The notes beneath the pieces are model-generated. The model did not search any database and was not told where the DNA came from. It was given only the letters and a program-made list of their open reading frames with translations. The position numbers were made by a program, and so were the translations under genes. Source: Dama dama (lineage: Eukaryota; Chordata; Mammalia; Artiodactyla; Cervidae). From it: 64,000 nucleotides of DNA. Positions within the stretch are counted from its first letter, which is position 1. Each line of letters begins with the position of its first letter. Below, in pieces: positions 1 to 12,270 of the stretch. The DNA lies in NCBI RefSeq assembly GCF_033118175.1, contig NC_083701.1, positions 54,139,001 to 54,203,000 on the forward strand, read 5' to 3'.

Positions 1-1100
1 TTCAACAAACATACAGTTTGTTTGTTGTTTTTTTTTTTTTTTCCTAATTTCCCCTCTCCCTCCTCCTCCAAAATCCCTCTCTTGCCGCCTCAGTGTCTGA
101 CTTCAGCCTCCCTCCCACTCTGGGATTTTCCTCCACCACCTCTTTCCTTAAATAGTACTGCTTCTAACTTTCTCAGCTCACCAGTTTGCACCTTCGTGTA
201 TCACACAGCTCAGTGAGTCGAAAGATATTCCTTGACATTTGGTTTCTTTTGAAGGGAAGTGGAGGTTGGAGATCAAGAGCTAAAAATGATGACTAATGTT
301 CTCCCCTTTCAAACTTATAAACGAATATAGATAATGATATATCACTCTAATATTAGTCTAATAGGAGTATAAAAGATCAGTTAGGCTGAGGTACAAAGAA
401 AGTAGTGATCAATTCAGTCCAGGGTGGAGAAGTGTTATTAATGAAGTTTATAGAGAAACCATGTTCTGGAAGAGTTGACCTATACTGACATGCGGGGAAT
501 GAAATTCAGAATCAGCTGATCTAAGTAGGGGAGGCAGCTTTTGAAAAGGAACACTGTGGGTTCAACTGGGAATATCAGTGAACTGCATATAGTTTATGAA
601 GCTGGAGCATATGGTGGGAGATGAGGAAGAGGAGTTAGGCAAAGGCCAAGTCATAAGAAAACTTTCTCTGAAATAAGCTTTCAAATATGTGTAAGACTCT
701 CAGTGGAGCAGAAGTCAAGAGAAATTTATAAAATATGAAAAGCAGATAGAGTGTGATGGAAGAAATATAAAACCACTAAACGGAAGCCATCAAAACAGAT
801 GGAGGAATAAATCCAGCATGAAATCGCCACCATGAAGAAGGGCATAATAAAAAAAAAATGACCAAAGATCCGAGGAAAGATATTCTGAGAAAGAGGGACA
901 AAATCGAAGACCTTATAAATAGACCCAATAAATAGTTCAAAGAATAATCAAAATTGATATAGTTATAAATTTGAATATATTCTATAATTAATATCCATGG
1001 AAAGTTAAAGCAGGATATTACATTTGGAAAATAAGAAATAGCATAGACAATTACAAATAAGAAAGAAACTGAAAAGCTAATTAAAAGTTAAAAAAAATAC
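1..1100. other. Intergenic DNA, no gene seen
   Basis: AT-rich DNA with a poly-T run near 27-44. The short open frames here have low-complexity, compositionally driven translations and no recognisable domain. I see no RNA gene or clearly identifiable repeat. Confidence 0.6.
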
Positions 1101-1104
1101 TGAC

Positions 1105-1275
1105 ACTGGATCACTTAAATGTCAAGCGCTTCTAAGTGCTTTGTATATATTTTATTTACTTCTTCCTCACAATAGTCAAATAAGCAATACTGTTACTTTA
1201 TTTTAAATAAAAAATTAAACTGCAGGACTTTTATAAAACTCACTTAAAACCACACCAACCCCAGAGAACACATAC
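1105..1275 (+). repeat. MIR-type SINE remnant
   Basis: The order of features matches the MIR core: a 'cttctaagtgctttgtat' segment, then 'cttcctcacaatagtc', then a diverged counterpart of the 'gaggaaactgaggc' and 'taaaactcac' parts. It is highly diverged, as expected for an old mammalian SINE. Boundaries are approximate. Confidence 0.55.
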
Positions 1276-2240
1276 TAACCACTGTATAGTGTACAGAAGA
1301 CTGAATCAAAGAATCACTTTAGAATGCAATACAAGAAGATAAAAAGATGCGTATAAAGAAATAAAGGTTAAGAACAAGGAGAACAGATCTAGAAGCTACA
1401 GCCTCTAAGAGCTTAGTGTGAGTCATCAGGGACCCCCGATGAAAAGGAAGCAACATTTGAATGTATGAGAGTTAAAATTTCTTAGAATTGAAAAAAGGTA
1501 AGATTCTTCATTTGACAGAAGTGATTAAGTGCTAAACAAGACAAATTTAGACAATTGAGATAAAGTATAGGATTTAAGAAGAAGATTGCCATAATCAGAC
1601 TTTTTTCTTTCATAAAGATCAATTCACAGGCAGCATTAAGCTTGAATTACAGGCTCAAGATTATAAGCAAGGTACTACCTAACAAATAGTTGCAGTAGTC
1701 TAGACAAGAGACAATGAGTCTACACTGAGAAAGGAGAGGTAAGGAAGAACAACCAAGCACAGAGTCAGAAAACTGATGCTAATAATAATGGCGAGATATC
1801 AAAATGTCACATCACACACCGTAAAAGTTTAAGGACATTAAAAAAAAGTTAATGAAGTACAGCCATCACCTAAAACCTTTGTTAATCCAGGGTCTCCAAC
1901 AGTAGCATAGAAGAACTGAATCACAAAGTGTCATGAAAAACACAAATCAAAATATGAAATATTCTTATCCGATATAAGTGTTGAAAATAAAATACCAATT
2001 TCTTTATAGCAGTATATCCCAAAGTTTATCATATAACACTAGTTCTATAAGATGATTTGTGGAAAATTAAAGATTCATAATCTTACAAGGTTGGGAAAAC
2101 TTTAAAAACAGGGTTTACCCTTAGAGCCTAAAATTATACCTTAGTAAATTAAAGAGTCTCAGAAGTATTATAATAATGAAATATGCTGAATTTTTAGAAT
2201 GGAATATTCTTCAGAAATATTTAGTTATATCCCATGACAC
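1276..2240. other. Intergenic DNA, nothing recognised
   Basis: AT-rich sequence with no supported gene, RNA or repeat that I could assign. Confidence 0.5.
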
Positions 2241-2245
2241 TAATT

Positions 2246-2294
2246 TATATATATATATATATATTTATATATTTATATTTATATACATATATAT
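2246..2294. repeat. (TA)n-rich low-complexity tract
   Basis: Alternating TA and TTTATA runs immediately precede a Bov-tA SINE. A-T rich tracts are common insertion targets of retroelements. Confidence 0.8.
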
Positions 2295-2304
2295 GGAAAT
2301 ATAG

Positions 2305-2545
2305 GGGCTTCCCCAGTGGCTCAGCGGTAAAGAATCTGTCTGCAATGCAGGTGCCACAGGAGACGCAGGTTCAATCCCTGAGTCAGGAAGATCCCCTGGA
2401 GGAGGGCATGGCAACCCACTCCAGTATTTTTTCCTGGAGAATCCTAAGGACAGAGGAGCCTGGTGGGTTACAGTCCATAGGGTCGCAAAGAGTTGGACAC
2501 AGCTGAAGCAGCTTAGCTCACATGCATGCATACGAGCATGCACAT
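2305..2545 (+). mobile_element. Bov-tA SINE
   Basis: It begins with the tRNA-Glu-derived head ('ggggcttccccagtggctca', then 'ggtaaagaatctg' and 'aggttcaatccctg', the A- and B-box region). It continues into the BovB-derived body ('cagaggagcctggtgggtta', 'gggtcgcaaagagttggaca'). The tail is short and rich in CATG. This SINE is ruminant-specific and non-autonomous, mobilised by BovB. Short open frames on both strands here are not genes. Confidence 0.92.
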
Positions 2546-3419
2546 GAAATTTTAGAGGCATATATTAATGCATTTATAGGAATCCAACTTTTATTATTCA
2601 TATGCTGTATATTCAAAGTGTTAGATATAGCTGTAAAGTGTTATTATGCCTTTCAAATATTTTATAGAAAAGGAGGCTGTGAGGATAAATGAGGAAAATT
2701 CAAATAGAACATAACTTAGTGTAAGTATTACTAATATTACTCAAAAGATTAGCTGTAATAATAAATCTAAAGTAAAGTCTTCACTCTCTTTAATGTTAAA
2801 GGAAAGCAAAATATAATAATTACTTAAACCACTATCCATTGGTAGATAACCAGACTCCTTCTGTCCCCCATCTGAGCTCCGTTTTGGCTCAGGAGGGGCT
2901 GCAATTAAGGAAAGAAAGCTAACTGCTGTGCTAAACAAGTTCAGAACCTCACCACCACAATAGAAGCTTGTTTTTGCTCACATCTGAGTCTGCTTTGGAT
3001 CAGACTCTTCTAAGTTGTGATTCAGCATTTCAGACTGCTTTCATATTGTGGCTTCAAGGTCATTTTAGCATCATCCAGATAGCACATGGCATGAAATAGA
3101 AACAACAGATCCTTAACTATCTTATACTGGAAGTTAACACACATCATTTCCACATTTCCACACATTCTATTTACCAGAGCCAGAAATGTGGCCCCACAGA
3201 GATGTTGGGGGGCACATTCATGGCTTAGATTGGAGTATCTTCTTGATGAATGACCTTTTTATCACTTTTATTTCCCTTCATCCCTGGTAATATTTGTCAT
3301 CCTGAAGCCCACTTTAATATGGCCACTTCAGCTTCCTTTTGATTAATGTCTGCATGATACATTTTTTTTCCTGTAACTTATCTGTATCATTATATCTAAA
3401 TTTCACTGTCATCTCTTGC
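2546..3419. other. Intergenic DNA, nothing recognised
   Basis: No supported gene or assignable repeat. Confidence 0.5.
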
Positions 3420-4055
3420 TTGAAGATGGTTTTTATATGCTATTTGATCACACTAAACTAGTTCCTTTTCAATCTATTCCCCAGCATGGTCTTTTAAAAA
3501 TTCAAGTATGATCTTATTATCCTGCTTAAAAACCATCCCTGACATTTTGTTGTTTTTAAAATTAAGTCCACACACCTTATCCTTAATTATAAGTCCAAAG
3601 ATGATCTGTCCTCTAGGACACTTCCAATATCGTTACTGACATACTTTCACTCACATTTCATACTATAGACATACTGAACTTTTTTCAACTCCAGTAATTT
3701 AACTTCTGAATTGCCTCCCACTGTTCATCATGCTATCTCATTCTTCAAAAGACTAACTTCTTTCTATATTTATCTCACTTGGATATTCTATCATCGAGAA
3801 GTCTACTTTGACCTGTAAATTCTGAATTAAGTCCTCTTCCTATATGTTCCCACTGTACCATCTATTCCTTTATCACAGCACTGATGAATTGGCATTATAC
3901 TTGCCTAATAAATTGGCACAGCCCCCATCAGATTGTAAATTCCCCCAAAGTTAGGATGTATCCATTCAGTTCAGAGTTGTACATCTGGCACTTCACATAG
4001 AATCCTTTAACATTTAATTAATACTTGTTGAGTGAGTGGCTGAATTATTGAATAT
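3420..4055 (+). repeat. L2 LINE 3' remnant
   Basis: A diverged match to the L2 3' region in order: 'cctgcttaaaaaccatccct', 'aagtccacacaccttatcc', 'gatgatctgtcc', 'cagattgtaaattccccc', 'catctggcacttcacatag', and the terminal 'ttaatacttgttgagtgagt'. The order and final motif are diagnostic. Boundaries are approximate. Confidence 0.7.
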
Positions 4056-5318
4056 TATTAATGACTTCAGCAAGAAACTTTGGTGCAGTAATAGACCCAT
4101 TAGCTGGATCAAATTTTGAAAAAGAGAAGTGAAAGGACAGGGAGGAAGTTGAAGTCAGTTGAACATTTCTTGAAAAAATGACAAAGGAGAGCATGGTGAC
4201 GTGGTGTTAGAGGGACCGTACGACTGTATACTCTCCCATCCTCCAAGCATAGTAAGATGCTGGGTGATTCCAAGCTAGAGAAAACCATTTTGTAGTTCTT
4301 AAGATGAGAGAATAAAATTCTTAGATTATGATATAAACTCTTAGAGATTCAAATCAGGTAGTTGAAAGCTGAATTCTCTCCAAAAGTATATTGATCTTTT
4401 ATTAGGAACTAATACATACATACAGAACTGTGCATGAGATAGAGTCACCTCCAATGTTTAACTCAAGAAGAATGCTCATATAAGCATATCTAGGTCAAGA
4501 AGTAGAAAAGTGTGGTGTCCCAAAGCCTGTCCTTTTGCTTTCTCCAAATCATTATTTCCTCCCTATCTTGAATATGTAGCCTCTATCTTGAAATTTTTGG
4601 TAATCACATCCTTGCTTTTCACATTATTTCACCAGTATCGCAAAATACTGTGGTATAATTTTGCCTCTTTAGCTAACAATAGAAATGGACTTGCACAGTT
4701 ACACATTAGCATTTTTTAGTGGCTAGCTTCTTTTCTTCATTCTAACTTTTGGGTTTTTAAAATATTCAATTATCCAGAATGTGTGCACGGTATTTGGATC
4801 AGAAGCATGTTACTATGATTCACTTAAAAAGCAAAAATAATGATCATTTGGTTCTCAACACTCCACTTTTTACCCCTGGGCAACACAATGAAAGCCAAGT
4901 CAAATGTCTTTTGCATACAAACTTCAAAGTCTGTCTCAGAGATGAGAAACAGAGGGAAAAAAAAAATTTGTCTGCTTATACATAGAAGCTAGGAAAAGCT
5001 TCCTTTTCCTCCCTTCCCAAAAGAAAAAAGAAAAACTTCACTCTTTGGGCACATGAATCTCTGATTGAAACTTGATCGTTTATTCTCTATGTCTTTTTAC
5101 ACTCATTTTTGTCTTTTTCATCCTTTGTCTCTTTGTGCCTTATTCCTGAGATGTTTTCCTCTGATCTATCTCCAGTTTACTAATTCTCTCTTCACTGAAT
5201 CCCATCTCTTAATCTTTCCCTGAGTTCTTAATTTTGATCATAATAATTTTCATTTTTGTTCCCAGTCACCTGATAAAATTCTAAATTTTGTCTCATTTCA
5301 TTGAGCAAAGTAAATATG
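4056..5318. other. Intergenic DNA, nothing recognised
   Basis: Short open frames around 4510-4719 and 4779-4985 lack any family resemblance or support and look like chance frames. Confidence 0.5.
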
Positions 5319-5519
5319 TTGTTCAGTTGCTAAGTTGTCTCTTTTGTGACCCCACGGACTGTAGACCGCCAGGCTCCTCTGTCCATGGGATTTCCCAGGC
5401 AAGAATACCGGCATAGGTTGCCATTTCCTTCTCCGTGGGATGTTCCCCATCCAGGGATTGAACCCGCATCTGCTGCATTGCAGGTGGATTCTTTACCACT
5501 GAACCACTAGGGAAGCCCA
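5319..5519 (-). mobile_element. Bov-tA SINE
   Basis: Reverse-complement Bov-tA. The body reads 'ccaggctcctctgtccatgg' and the tRNA-like head ends at 'ccactagggaagccc'. It is essentially full length, with a short tail on the left side. Confidence 0.9.
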
Positions 5520-5689
5520 TAGTAAATAGAGTTATTTAAAATTTTCTAATATCTGAATCTGAATCTAATATCTGAAGTCTCCCATTGGTCTTTTTCTATT
5601 GTTTTATGTTTCTGTTTGTTTTCATACTTGTGATCTAATCTTCTGATGTACTTGAGCTTTTTGTTTGCTTTATTTTTATATTTTAAAGT

Positions 5690-6020
5690 ATAAAATATAA
5701 AAAACTTTATATTTTATATTCTTAAATAATTATAGATTTTTGGAACGCTGCAAAGATATTACAGAAAAATCTTGTGTACCCTTCACTCAGTTTCCCCCAC
5801 TGGTTACATTTTGTGTAACTGTATGTAATATCAACCCAGAAAATCGGGTTGGTAAACTGGTAAACCATAGATTCATGTAGCCACTATCCCTATCAAGATC
5901 CAGAACTATTCCATCCCCATAAAGATCTCCCCCGTGCTCTCCCTTAAATTTATGGTTACATGCACCTCTATAACCCCTGTAATCCCTACCTGTGGAAACC
6001 ATCAATCTGTTTTCCATCTC
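5690..6020 (-). repeat. Possible L1M 3'-region remnant
   Basis: Phrases such as 'tgtgtacccttcactcagtt' and 'cccccactggttacattttg' resemble the antisense of old mammalian L1 3' sequence. The identification is by eye; divergence is high and the limits are uncertain. Confidence 0.4.
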
Positions 6021-8085
6021 TCTATATTTGGGGCCGGTGCGGGGGGGTGTGCAGAGAACTATACAGGATGTGATCTTTAGAAATTGACTTTTTTCATTAA
6101 TTTTTTATTGTGAGTTAATATATTTGCAAAATTATAAAACTGGTTTGAGGTGATGCTATATTTTCCCCCATTTTCAAAGACTGCTTCTGATGCCAAGTAC
6201 CTGGTATGAAACCAGGCACTCTGAAACCACCTTGGTTAAAGTTTAAAGACAGAAATCTTAACAAAGTGAGAGGCATTCCCTGTGAAGGACTATCAAATGG
6301 CTTCACACTGCTAGGATAGCACTTTACAGGATTTTAACCCAAAGTTTAAGGAGCAGAGCAGACTCACCATGATCCTTCCCTTGGTAGGCCCAGGAACCCA
6401 GTCTCCACTCTCAGGTTCTTAGCCTCTCAACTTTTTCTCCTGGAATCACCTAACATCCTCACTTAAAACAAAGCTCCAAGCTCCTGACTTGCCTTCATGA
6501 GACTCTCTTCTTTTCTGGACTCTAGCACAGTAATTTTTCTTTATCTTGTTAAATTTACTTGTCTTCAAGCAAGTGATTTTTTGTACATTTTGTCCCGATT
6601 TTCTAATTATCCCCAGCAGTGGGTGGGTCTCAATCACCTTATCTGCTATTATCAGAAAGAAATGTTTCCTATAGTTATGTTTTTTTTTTTTTTTGAACTG
6701 TACAGATTTTAAAATGTTTCAATTTAAATTTTAAAGACTGAATTTTTAATTAAAATTGGGATATCTGACTTTTATTGATGTCTGAATTTACTCAAGACAA
6801 ACATCAGGTAAAGACATACAGGAGATGATGTACCCTTAGGAAAAGCAATTGCTTCACAATTCGGCTACAGTCTTTCCTCACCCCTAGTGTCTGTATCCAT
6901 CCACTTTATTTATTTAAATAACAAGGTATCTTGGCCACTAGAGCATTTTTATCTAAAGAAAACTTTAAAATTTAATACTATTTTTATGTTGTTCCTAGAC
7001 TTTTTTAGTAGACGAGATCTTCACTACTTTAAAATTTGACCATTTTCATCTTTTTCTTCATCATTTAGAAGTGTCAGCTTGCATACAAAGTAAATTATAT
7101 TCCTGTACTAGTCTCATTAAATGACTGAGCTTCTATCCAGCCAATGTCTTTCTTACCTCCCAACAGCCTAGCCTCTCCTGATAACTCTAAATCCACTAAG
7201 AATATTTGTTTACAATCAGTCATTGTTATTATTGCTGAAGACAGAAAACTGGAAAGTATCCTCAGTTATTATTACAAGAGACATTTTTGTTAAAAGTCCC
7301 TGCATTACCCTTGACTCACATGGTAAATTTACTTCTCAGAAATTATTTTTCTGCTTGGTGTAATCATGATTACATCTCCTATACCTCAAGGAGTATAAGT
7401 AAACAGGAAAATAAGAACCACATTAAAAATTATGTAGGATCAAAACTGTACTTAGACTTTACTATCATCTTTTTATCAGTGTGAATCATTGTGTACACAT
7501 CTAACATCTAGTGAAGAACCATAACTGACCATGTATTTTTGTTATTTCATGTCCACGTATAGCTTCAAATTTATAGGAAGAAAATATTGGTTCTCAAAGA
7601 GTTTAAATTTTATCTGAGGAGAGACACATAGAAAGCTGTATAAAATATACATGAAATACTTCTATATATATAAGATGACAGGATAAAAGGAAGCATATTA
7701 TGCCACTGTGTATATTGTACCAGAACGCCAATTAGAACAGCAATAAGAATTGGGGGTTTATGAACAAGAAAGGCTCTTGAGAAAGGGTCTGGGGTGAGAT
7801 TTTGATGAAAGTGTAGACATGGACTTAGAGGAAAGAGTGTTGAAGTTATTCCTGCAAGTGGTATTTTTTGCAGAGCTTTTATTTCCAGGAGCTAAATCCA
7901 CATTTACTCTTTTTATGAAGAATTTTGTAGGAGATTTTGTAGTGTGTTGGCATAGAGTTGATTTTATTTTAATGCTCAAGAATATGTAGACAGTCAAGTG
8001 TACTATATTCAGAAATAGGAAATGAGAGAGAATAATGTGAAGAGATAATCATCTCCAGTCTCAGTTCAGTCTTGGCATTTTTCCA
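6021..8085. other. Intergenic DNA, nothing recognised
   Basis: AT-rich sequence with a poly-T run near 6680-6694. Short open frames (6446-6712, 7287-7484, 7758-7997) show no known domain or consistent coding character. Confidence 0.5.
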
Positions 8086-8260
8086 TCACTCTATTCAACA
8101 GAAATATTTTACTTTCTGTAGGAGATAAGAAGACATTTAATATATGGATACTGACCTTAAGGAACTTACAATTGATATTAGAGGTTTGGGCACCTAAGTG
8201 ACAAGTTAAACGATACACAGTAGTTACCTAGACATACTAGAAATGTCACAGGGTAGTGGC
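8086..8260 (-). repeat. Possible L2 remnant
   Basis: The series 'attcaacagaaatatttta', 'ctgaccttaaggaacttaca' parallels the antisense L2 3' end ('...atggagcttacattc...'). It is very diverged. Confidence 0.4.
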
Positions 8261-9094
8261 TGATAAATATAAAAATTATTAGTGCTGACAAGTCCTAGTA
8301 TAGTTCATAGGAGGTAGAATCTTTGGGAGCTGGCATGGAGAAAAATGGCTTCATGAGTGAGATGTAACTAGAATCATTTCAGCAGGGAAACAATAGAGTT
8401 CCTCTAATCCAACTAGATGAATCCCTTCTACCACATCACTAATAAATGGTTCTTCTTTTTTTATCCTCTCTAGTAATAATAAAATTCACTTTCATGAGAC
8501 ACCCTGTTTAAAGTCCTTAAAGAGAATATTCTCTTTATGCTCAACCCCAAATTAACCTCCTTATTAAGTCTGATAGTGCTACCCAGAGCTCTCCAGGCCC
8601 TGTGTCCATCATTTTCCGGTGCCCCCGTGTACTATAGATGTGCTGGTTTCTCTCTTCTCTTGGCAGCCCTAGCTGTCTTGCAGAGACTCAAGTAGCCACA
8701 ACACCAGGATGACGGCCATGAGAAACCTCCTGTGTTTATCCCAGGGCAATAGATATTGTCACCTTACTGATGCTCTGCTGTGATAATGACTGTGAAGTAC
8801 TGCATAGGATAGCATAGTGGTGAAGAGATCCAAGTTCTGGAATCAGATAGACCCAAGTTAGAATCTTGGCTCTACCAGTTATTTATTACTTCTAATATCT
8901 TTGAAAAGAAACATTTTCAATCCTCAATTTCTACATGTAAATGGGTGTGATAATAATGACTCCTTATGGCATTTTTGTAAGAATTAAAGATAACCCATTA
9001 GGACTAATAAATGCTTTTATTGTCATTGGTTCTGCTTTCCCCCCTTTTAACCATGATATAGAATTCTTATTCACAAACATCTAATTATTTAAAG
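8261..9094. other. Intergenic DNA, nothing recognised
   Basis: No gene or assignable repeat supported. Confidence 0.5.
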
Positions 9095-9277
9095 TTAGTT
9101 TTTGTTTCCTCTAAGTCTCCTCCTCCAGCTAGATATCCCAAGTTCCTTCAGTGTCTCCTCATCCAACATGAGCTCAAGTTTCTTCAACTTCTCAGTTGCT
9201 CTCTTCTGGACAACATATAGTGTCTTTGGGCTCCCTTTCAAATATACAGTATTAATACTAAGAATGTACCCCAGCAA
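9095..9277 (-). pseudogene. CR1/L3-type LINE ORF2 C-terminal fossil
   Basis: The minus-strand translation contains 'VQKRATEKLKKLELM' followed by 'EETLKELGISSWRRRLRG'. This keeps the architecture of the C-terminal segment of CR1-clade ORF2 proteins: a QxRAT motif, then a short spacer, then an E-x-L-x-ELG motif, then RRLRG. It is a short 60-codon fragment of an ancient LINE (L3 or other mammalian CR1), not a host gene. The frame is open only by chance of decay, and the rest of the element is not recognisable around it. Confidence 0.65.
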
Positions 9278-9512
9278 ATGTGGCTTGATGAGTTAATCCT
9301 CGAAAGGTGGAGGAAACAGGGGAATGAAAAAAGGATATTCTCACTGGAGAACAGTGTAACTAGTGAGCAAAGGAGAAGAAGCCATAATAGATACATCATG
9401 TTTAACAACAAATGGGCTTAACTAGCTAAAAGAGAGTCATAGTGAGAAAAGATTTAAAAGCAGCTGTATTATGACATCCCTGGAACTATGAATTCTATCA
9501 ATATAAAGGAAA
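9278..9512. other. Intergenic DNA
   Basis: Nothing recognised between the CR1-type fossil and the next Bov-tA. Confidence 0.5.
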
Positions 9513-9720
9513 ACCAAAGCCATTCTCAGGTGGCTCAGTGGTAAAGAATCTGCCTGTCGATACAGGAGACACAAAAGATGTGGGTTTGATCCGTGGATTG
9601 GGAAGATCCCATAGGGCAGGAAATCGCAACCCACTCCAATATTCTTGCCTGGAAAATTTCATGGACAGAGGAGCCTGGTGGGCTACAGTTCATAGGGTTG
9701 GACATGACTGAGCACACACG
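9513..9720 (+). mobile_element. Bov-tA SINE
   Basis: tRNA-Glu-like head ('caggtggctcagtggtaaag', 'gtttgatccgtgg') followed by the BovB-derived body ('gagcctggtgggctacagtt', 'ggacatgactgagcac'). It carries several substitutions, so it is not among the youngest copies. Confidence 0.9.
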
Positions 9721-10378
9721 CTACACTAAAGGAAAATCAACTAAGTCATCATTATGGGAGACTGATCTATTACTTGAAAGCAACCACAAAATTCATGTGA
9801 GTTACTCACAAGCAGCGAAATGTTATATTATAACATAATTCTTCTCTCGCTCCCCTTAGATAAAACAATCAGTAACCCTAGAGTCACCCCAAAGGAGATG
9901 CTGAAAACTTAGAGACAATCCACAAACCAGTTATTCTATTTGGCTATTGGCTACTGCAGTCAGCTCTGGTAAGAAAGAGGTTGCTGACTCAAAGAAGTTA
10001 CTTTGTCCTGCCTTGGGAACCACATCTCAGTAGCTTTAATCTCCGAATTTCCTTTATTCCTAATCCTTTGTCTTCCAGGCTTCTGTTTGTTTATTTGTTT
10101 GTTTTTTCCCATTCATTCAATTTGCATAATGCTTAGGCTCTTTGGGGGTTGTGCCATCTCTTTAAGGATTAGCTGTATGACTTTGGGCAAATTACTCAAC
10201 TTCTTTGTAATTCAGTTTTGTCTTTTGTAAAAATCCACTTTTGCAAAAGAGGATTTTTACAGAACTTTAAAGATTAACTGTGACCATTAACTGAGTTATA
10301 TCAGCAGTGTTTAGAAGATAGCCTGACAATAGTGAGTGGTTTGTATGTTAACTATTGTTATTTTGGGTCATTATTATT
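9721..10378. other. Intergenic DNA, nothing recognised
   Basis: No supported gene. The open frame near 10003-10230 is hydrophobic and compositionally driven. Confidence 0.5.
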
Positions 10379-11731
10379 GACTGGAAAAATTCAGTTTTCA
10401 TTCCAATCCCAAAGAAAGGCAATGCCAAAGAATGTTCAAACTACTGCACAGTTGCACTTATCTCACACGCTAGCAAAGTAATGCTCAGAATTCTCCAAGC
10501 CAGGCTTCAAAAGTATGTGAACTGTGAACTTCCAGATGTTCAAGCTGGATTTAGAAAAGGCAGAGGAACCAGAGATCAAACTGCCAACATCCACTGGATC
10601 ATCGAAAAAGCAAGAGAGTTCCAGAAAAACATCTACTTTTGCTTTATTGACTACACCAAAGCCTTTGACTGTGTGGATCACAACAAACTGGAAAATTCTT
10701 AAAGAGGTAGGAATACCAGACCATCTGACCTGCCTCCCGAGAAATCTGTATGCAGGTCAAGAAGCAACAGTTAGAAGGAGACATGGAACAATGGACTGGT
10801 TCCAAATTATGAAAGGAGTATGTCAAGGCTGCATATTGTCTCCTTGCTTATTTAACTTATATGCAGAATACATGAGAAATTCTCGACTGGATGAAGCACA
10901 AGCTGGAATCAAGATTGCTGGGAGAAATATCATTAACCTCAGATAGGCAGATGACAGCACACTTATGGCAGAAAGCAAAGAAAAACTAAAGAGCCTCTTG
11001 ATGAAAGTGAAGGAGGAGAGTGAAAAAGTTGGCTTAAAACTCAACATTCAGAAAACTAAGATCATGGCATCTGGTCCAATCACTTCATGGCAAATAGATG
11101 GGGTAACAATGGAAACAGTGATAGACTTTATTTTGGGGGGCTTCACAATCACTGCAGATGGTGACTGCAGCCATGAAATTAAAAGATGCTTGCTCCTTGG
11201 AAGGAAAGCTATGACCAACCTAGACAGAATATTAAAAGGCAGAGACATTACTTTGCCAACAAAGGTCCATCTAGCCAAAGTTATGGGTTTTCCAGTAGTC
11301 ATGAATGGATGTGAGAGTTGGACTGTAAAGAAAGCTGAGTGCCTAAGAATTGATGCTTTTGAACTGTGGTGTTGGAGAAGACTCTTGAGAGTCCCTTAGA
11401 CAGCAAGGAGATCCAACCAGTCTATTCTAAAGGAAATCAGTCCTGAATATTCACTGGAAGGACTGCTGCTGATGTTGAAATTTCAATACTTTGGCCACCT
11501 GATGAGAAGAACTGACTCACCAGAAAAGACCCTGATGCTGGGAAAGAATGAAAGCGGGAGGAGAAGGGGATGACAGAGGATGAGATGGTTGGATGGCATC
11601 ACCAACTGGATGGACATGCGTTTGAGTGAACTCCTGGAGTTGGTGATGGACAGGGAAGCCTGGTATGCTGCAGTCCATGGGGTCACAAAGAGTCATACAT
11701 GCCTGAGAGACTGAAGAGAACTGATTATTCA
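10379..11731 (+). mobile_element. BovB (RTE) LINE, 5'-truncated
   Basis: About 1.35 kb of the 3' part of BovB, starting inside the ORF2 reverse-transcriptase domain and ending in the 3' tail ('ggtcacaaagagtcatacat', 'gaagagaactga'). Translated blocks show RT motifs: 'IPIPKKGNAKECSNY', 'LPDVQAGFRKGRGTRDQ', 'YFCFIDYTKAFDCVDH', then 'GVCQGCILSPCLFNLYAEYM'. The frame is broken by several shifts. At the catalytic Y-A-D-D box the tyrosine codon is a TAG stop at 10944-10946, so the enzyme is dead. The endonuclease domain is missing through 5' truncation. Confidence 0.93.
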
Positions 11732-12115
11732 GACACTCTGCTAGGCACAGGGGAAGCAGAAATCAACAGGACAACCCCTTGCCTTCAATGGTCACATTTC
11801 TCCAGATTTTGTGGGCAAGGCAATGACTTTGGAAACAAATTTTTCAGCACATTATTAGAGATCATTTATTGTCTTTTTTACCTTGGATGAGGTCTTAATT
11901 CCTCTGAGCCTCTTTCTTCATTTGTAAAATGAGAATTAATAAAATCTTGGAGGATTTGTTATGACTTTTAAACAAAACGAAATATGCATACTGCCTGGCA
12001 CACAGTTGTGACTAAATACACACTCAGAATACTCAAACATTCCCTCATAACACGGAGACTAGAGGACCTTACTCTGAGTTTAGAAGCCATTGATTTGAGT
12101 TTAGGGGCCAGTGAT

Positions 12116-12117
<2 letters not shown>
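11732..12117. other. Upstream flank of the TMEM74 promoter
   Basis: No repeat is recognised. At about 12076-12118 there is a short direct duplication: 'gagtttagaagccattgatt' followed by 'gagtttaggggccagtgatt'. It sits just before the GA array. Confidence 0.5.
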
Positions 12118-12121
<4 letters not shown>

Positions 12122-12163
<42 letters not shown>

Positions 12164-12198
12164 GAGAGACAGAGAGAAAGAGAGACAGAGGAGGGAGG
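12122..12198 (+). repeat. (GA)n / (GACA)n purine-rich microsatellite
   Basis: A pure GA run (12122-12146) is followed by GACA units (12147-12162) and an imperfect GAGACAGA/GGAGGG segment. It abuts the CpG island on its upstream side and may act as a nucleosome-disfavouring or GAGA-type promoter element; that role is inference. Open frames through it (RERERE or SLSLSL peptides) are artefacts. Confidence 0.95.
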
Positions 12199-12215
12199 CC
12201 GGGCGGCCGACCCAG

Positions 12216-12234
12216 ACTACATCTCCCGGGATGC
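12216..12234 (+). promoter_or_regulatory. ZNF143/THAP11-type (SBS) motif
   Basis: The string 'actacatctcccgggatgc' closely matches the vertebrate promoter element ACTACAnnTCCCAGnATGC, bound by ZNF143 and associated with THAP11/HCFC1. Such sites sit at CpG-island promoters and at promoter-anchored loops. The core ACTACA, TCCC and ATGC blocks are intact; one or two intervening bases differ from the most common form. Confidence 0.7.
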
Positions 12235-12250
12235 TCAGCAAGAGGGGGAG

Positions 12251-12270
12251 CCCCGCCCAGCCCCGCCCCG
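12251..12270 (+). promoter_or_regulatory. Paired GC boxes (Sp/KLF sites)
   Basis: Two CCCCGCCC-type boxes in tandem about 20 bp downstream of the ZNF143-type motif. This arrangement is typical of TATA-less CpG-island promoters. Confidence 0.65.
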
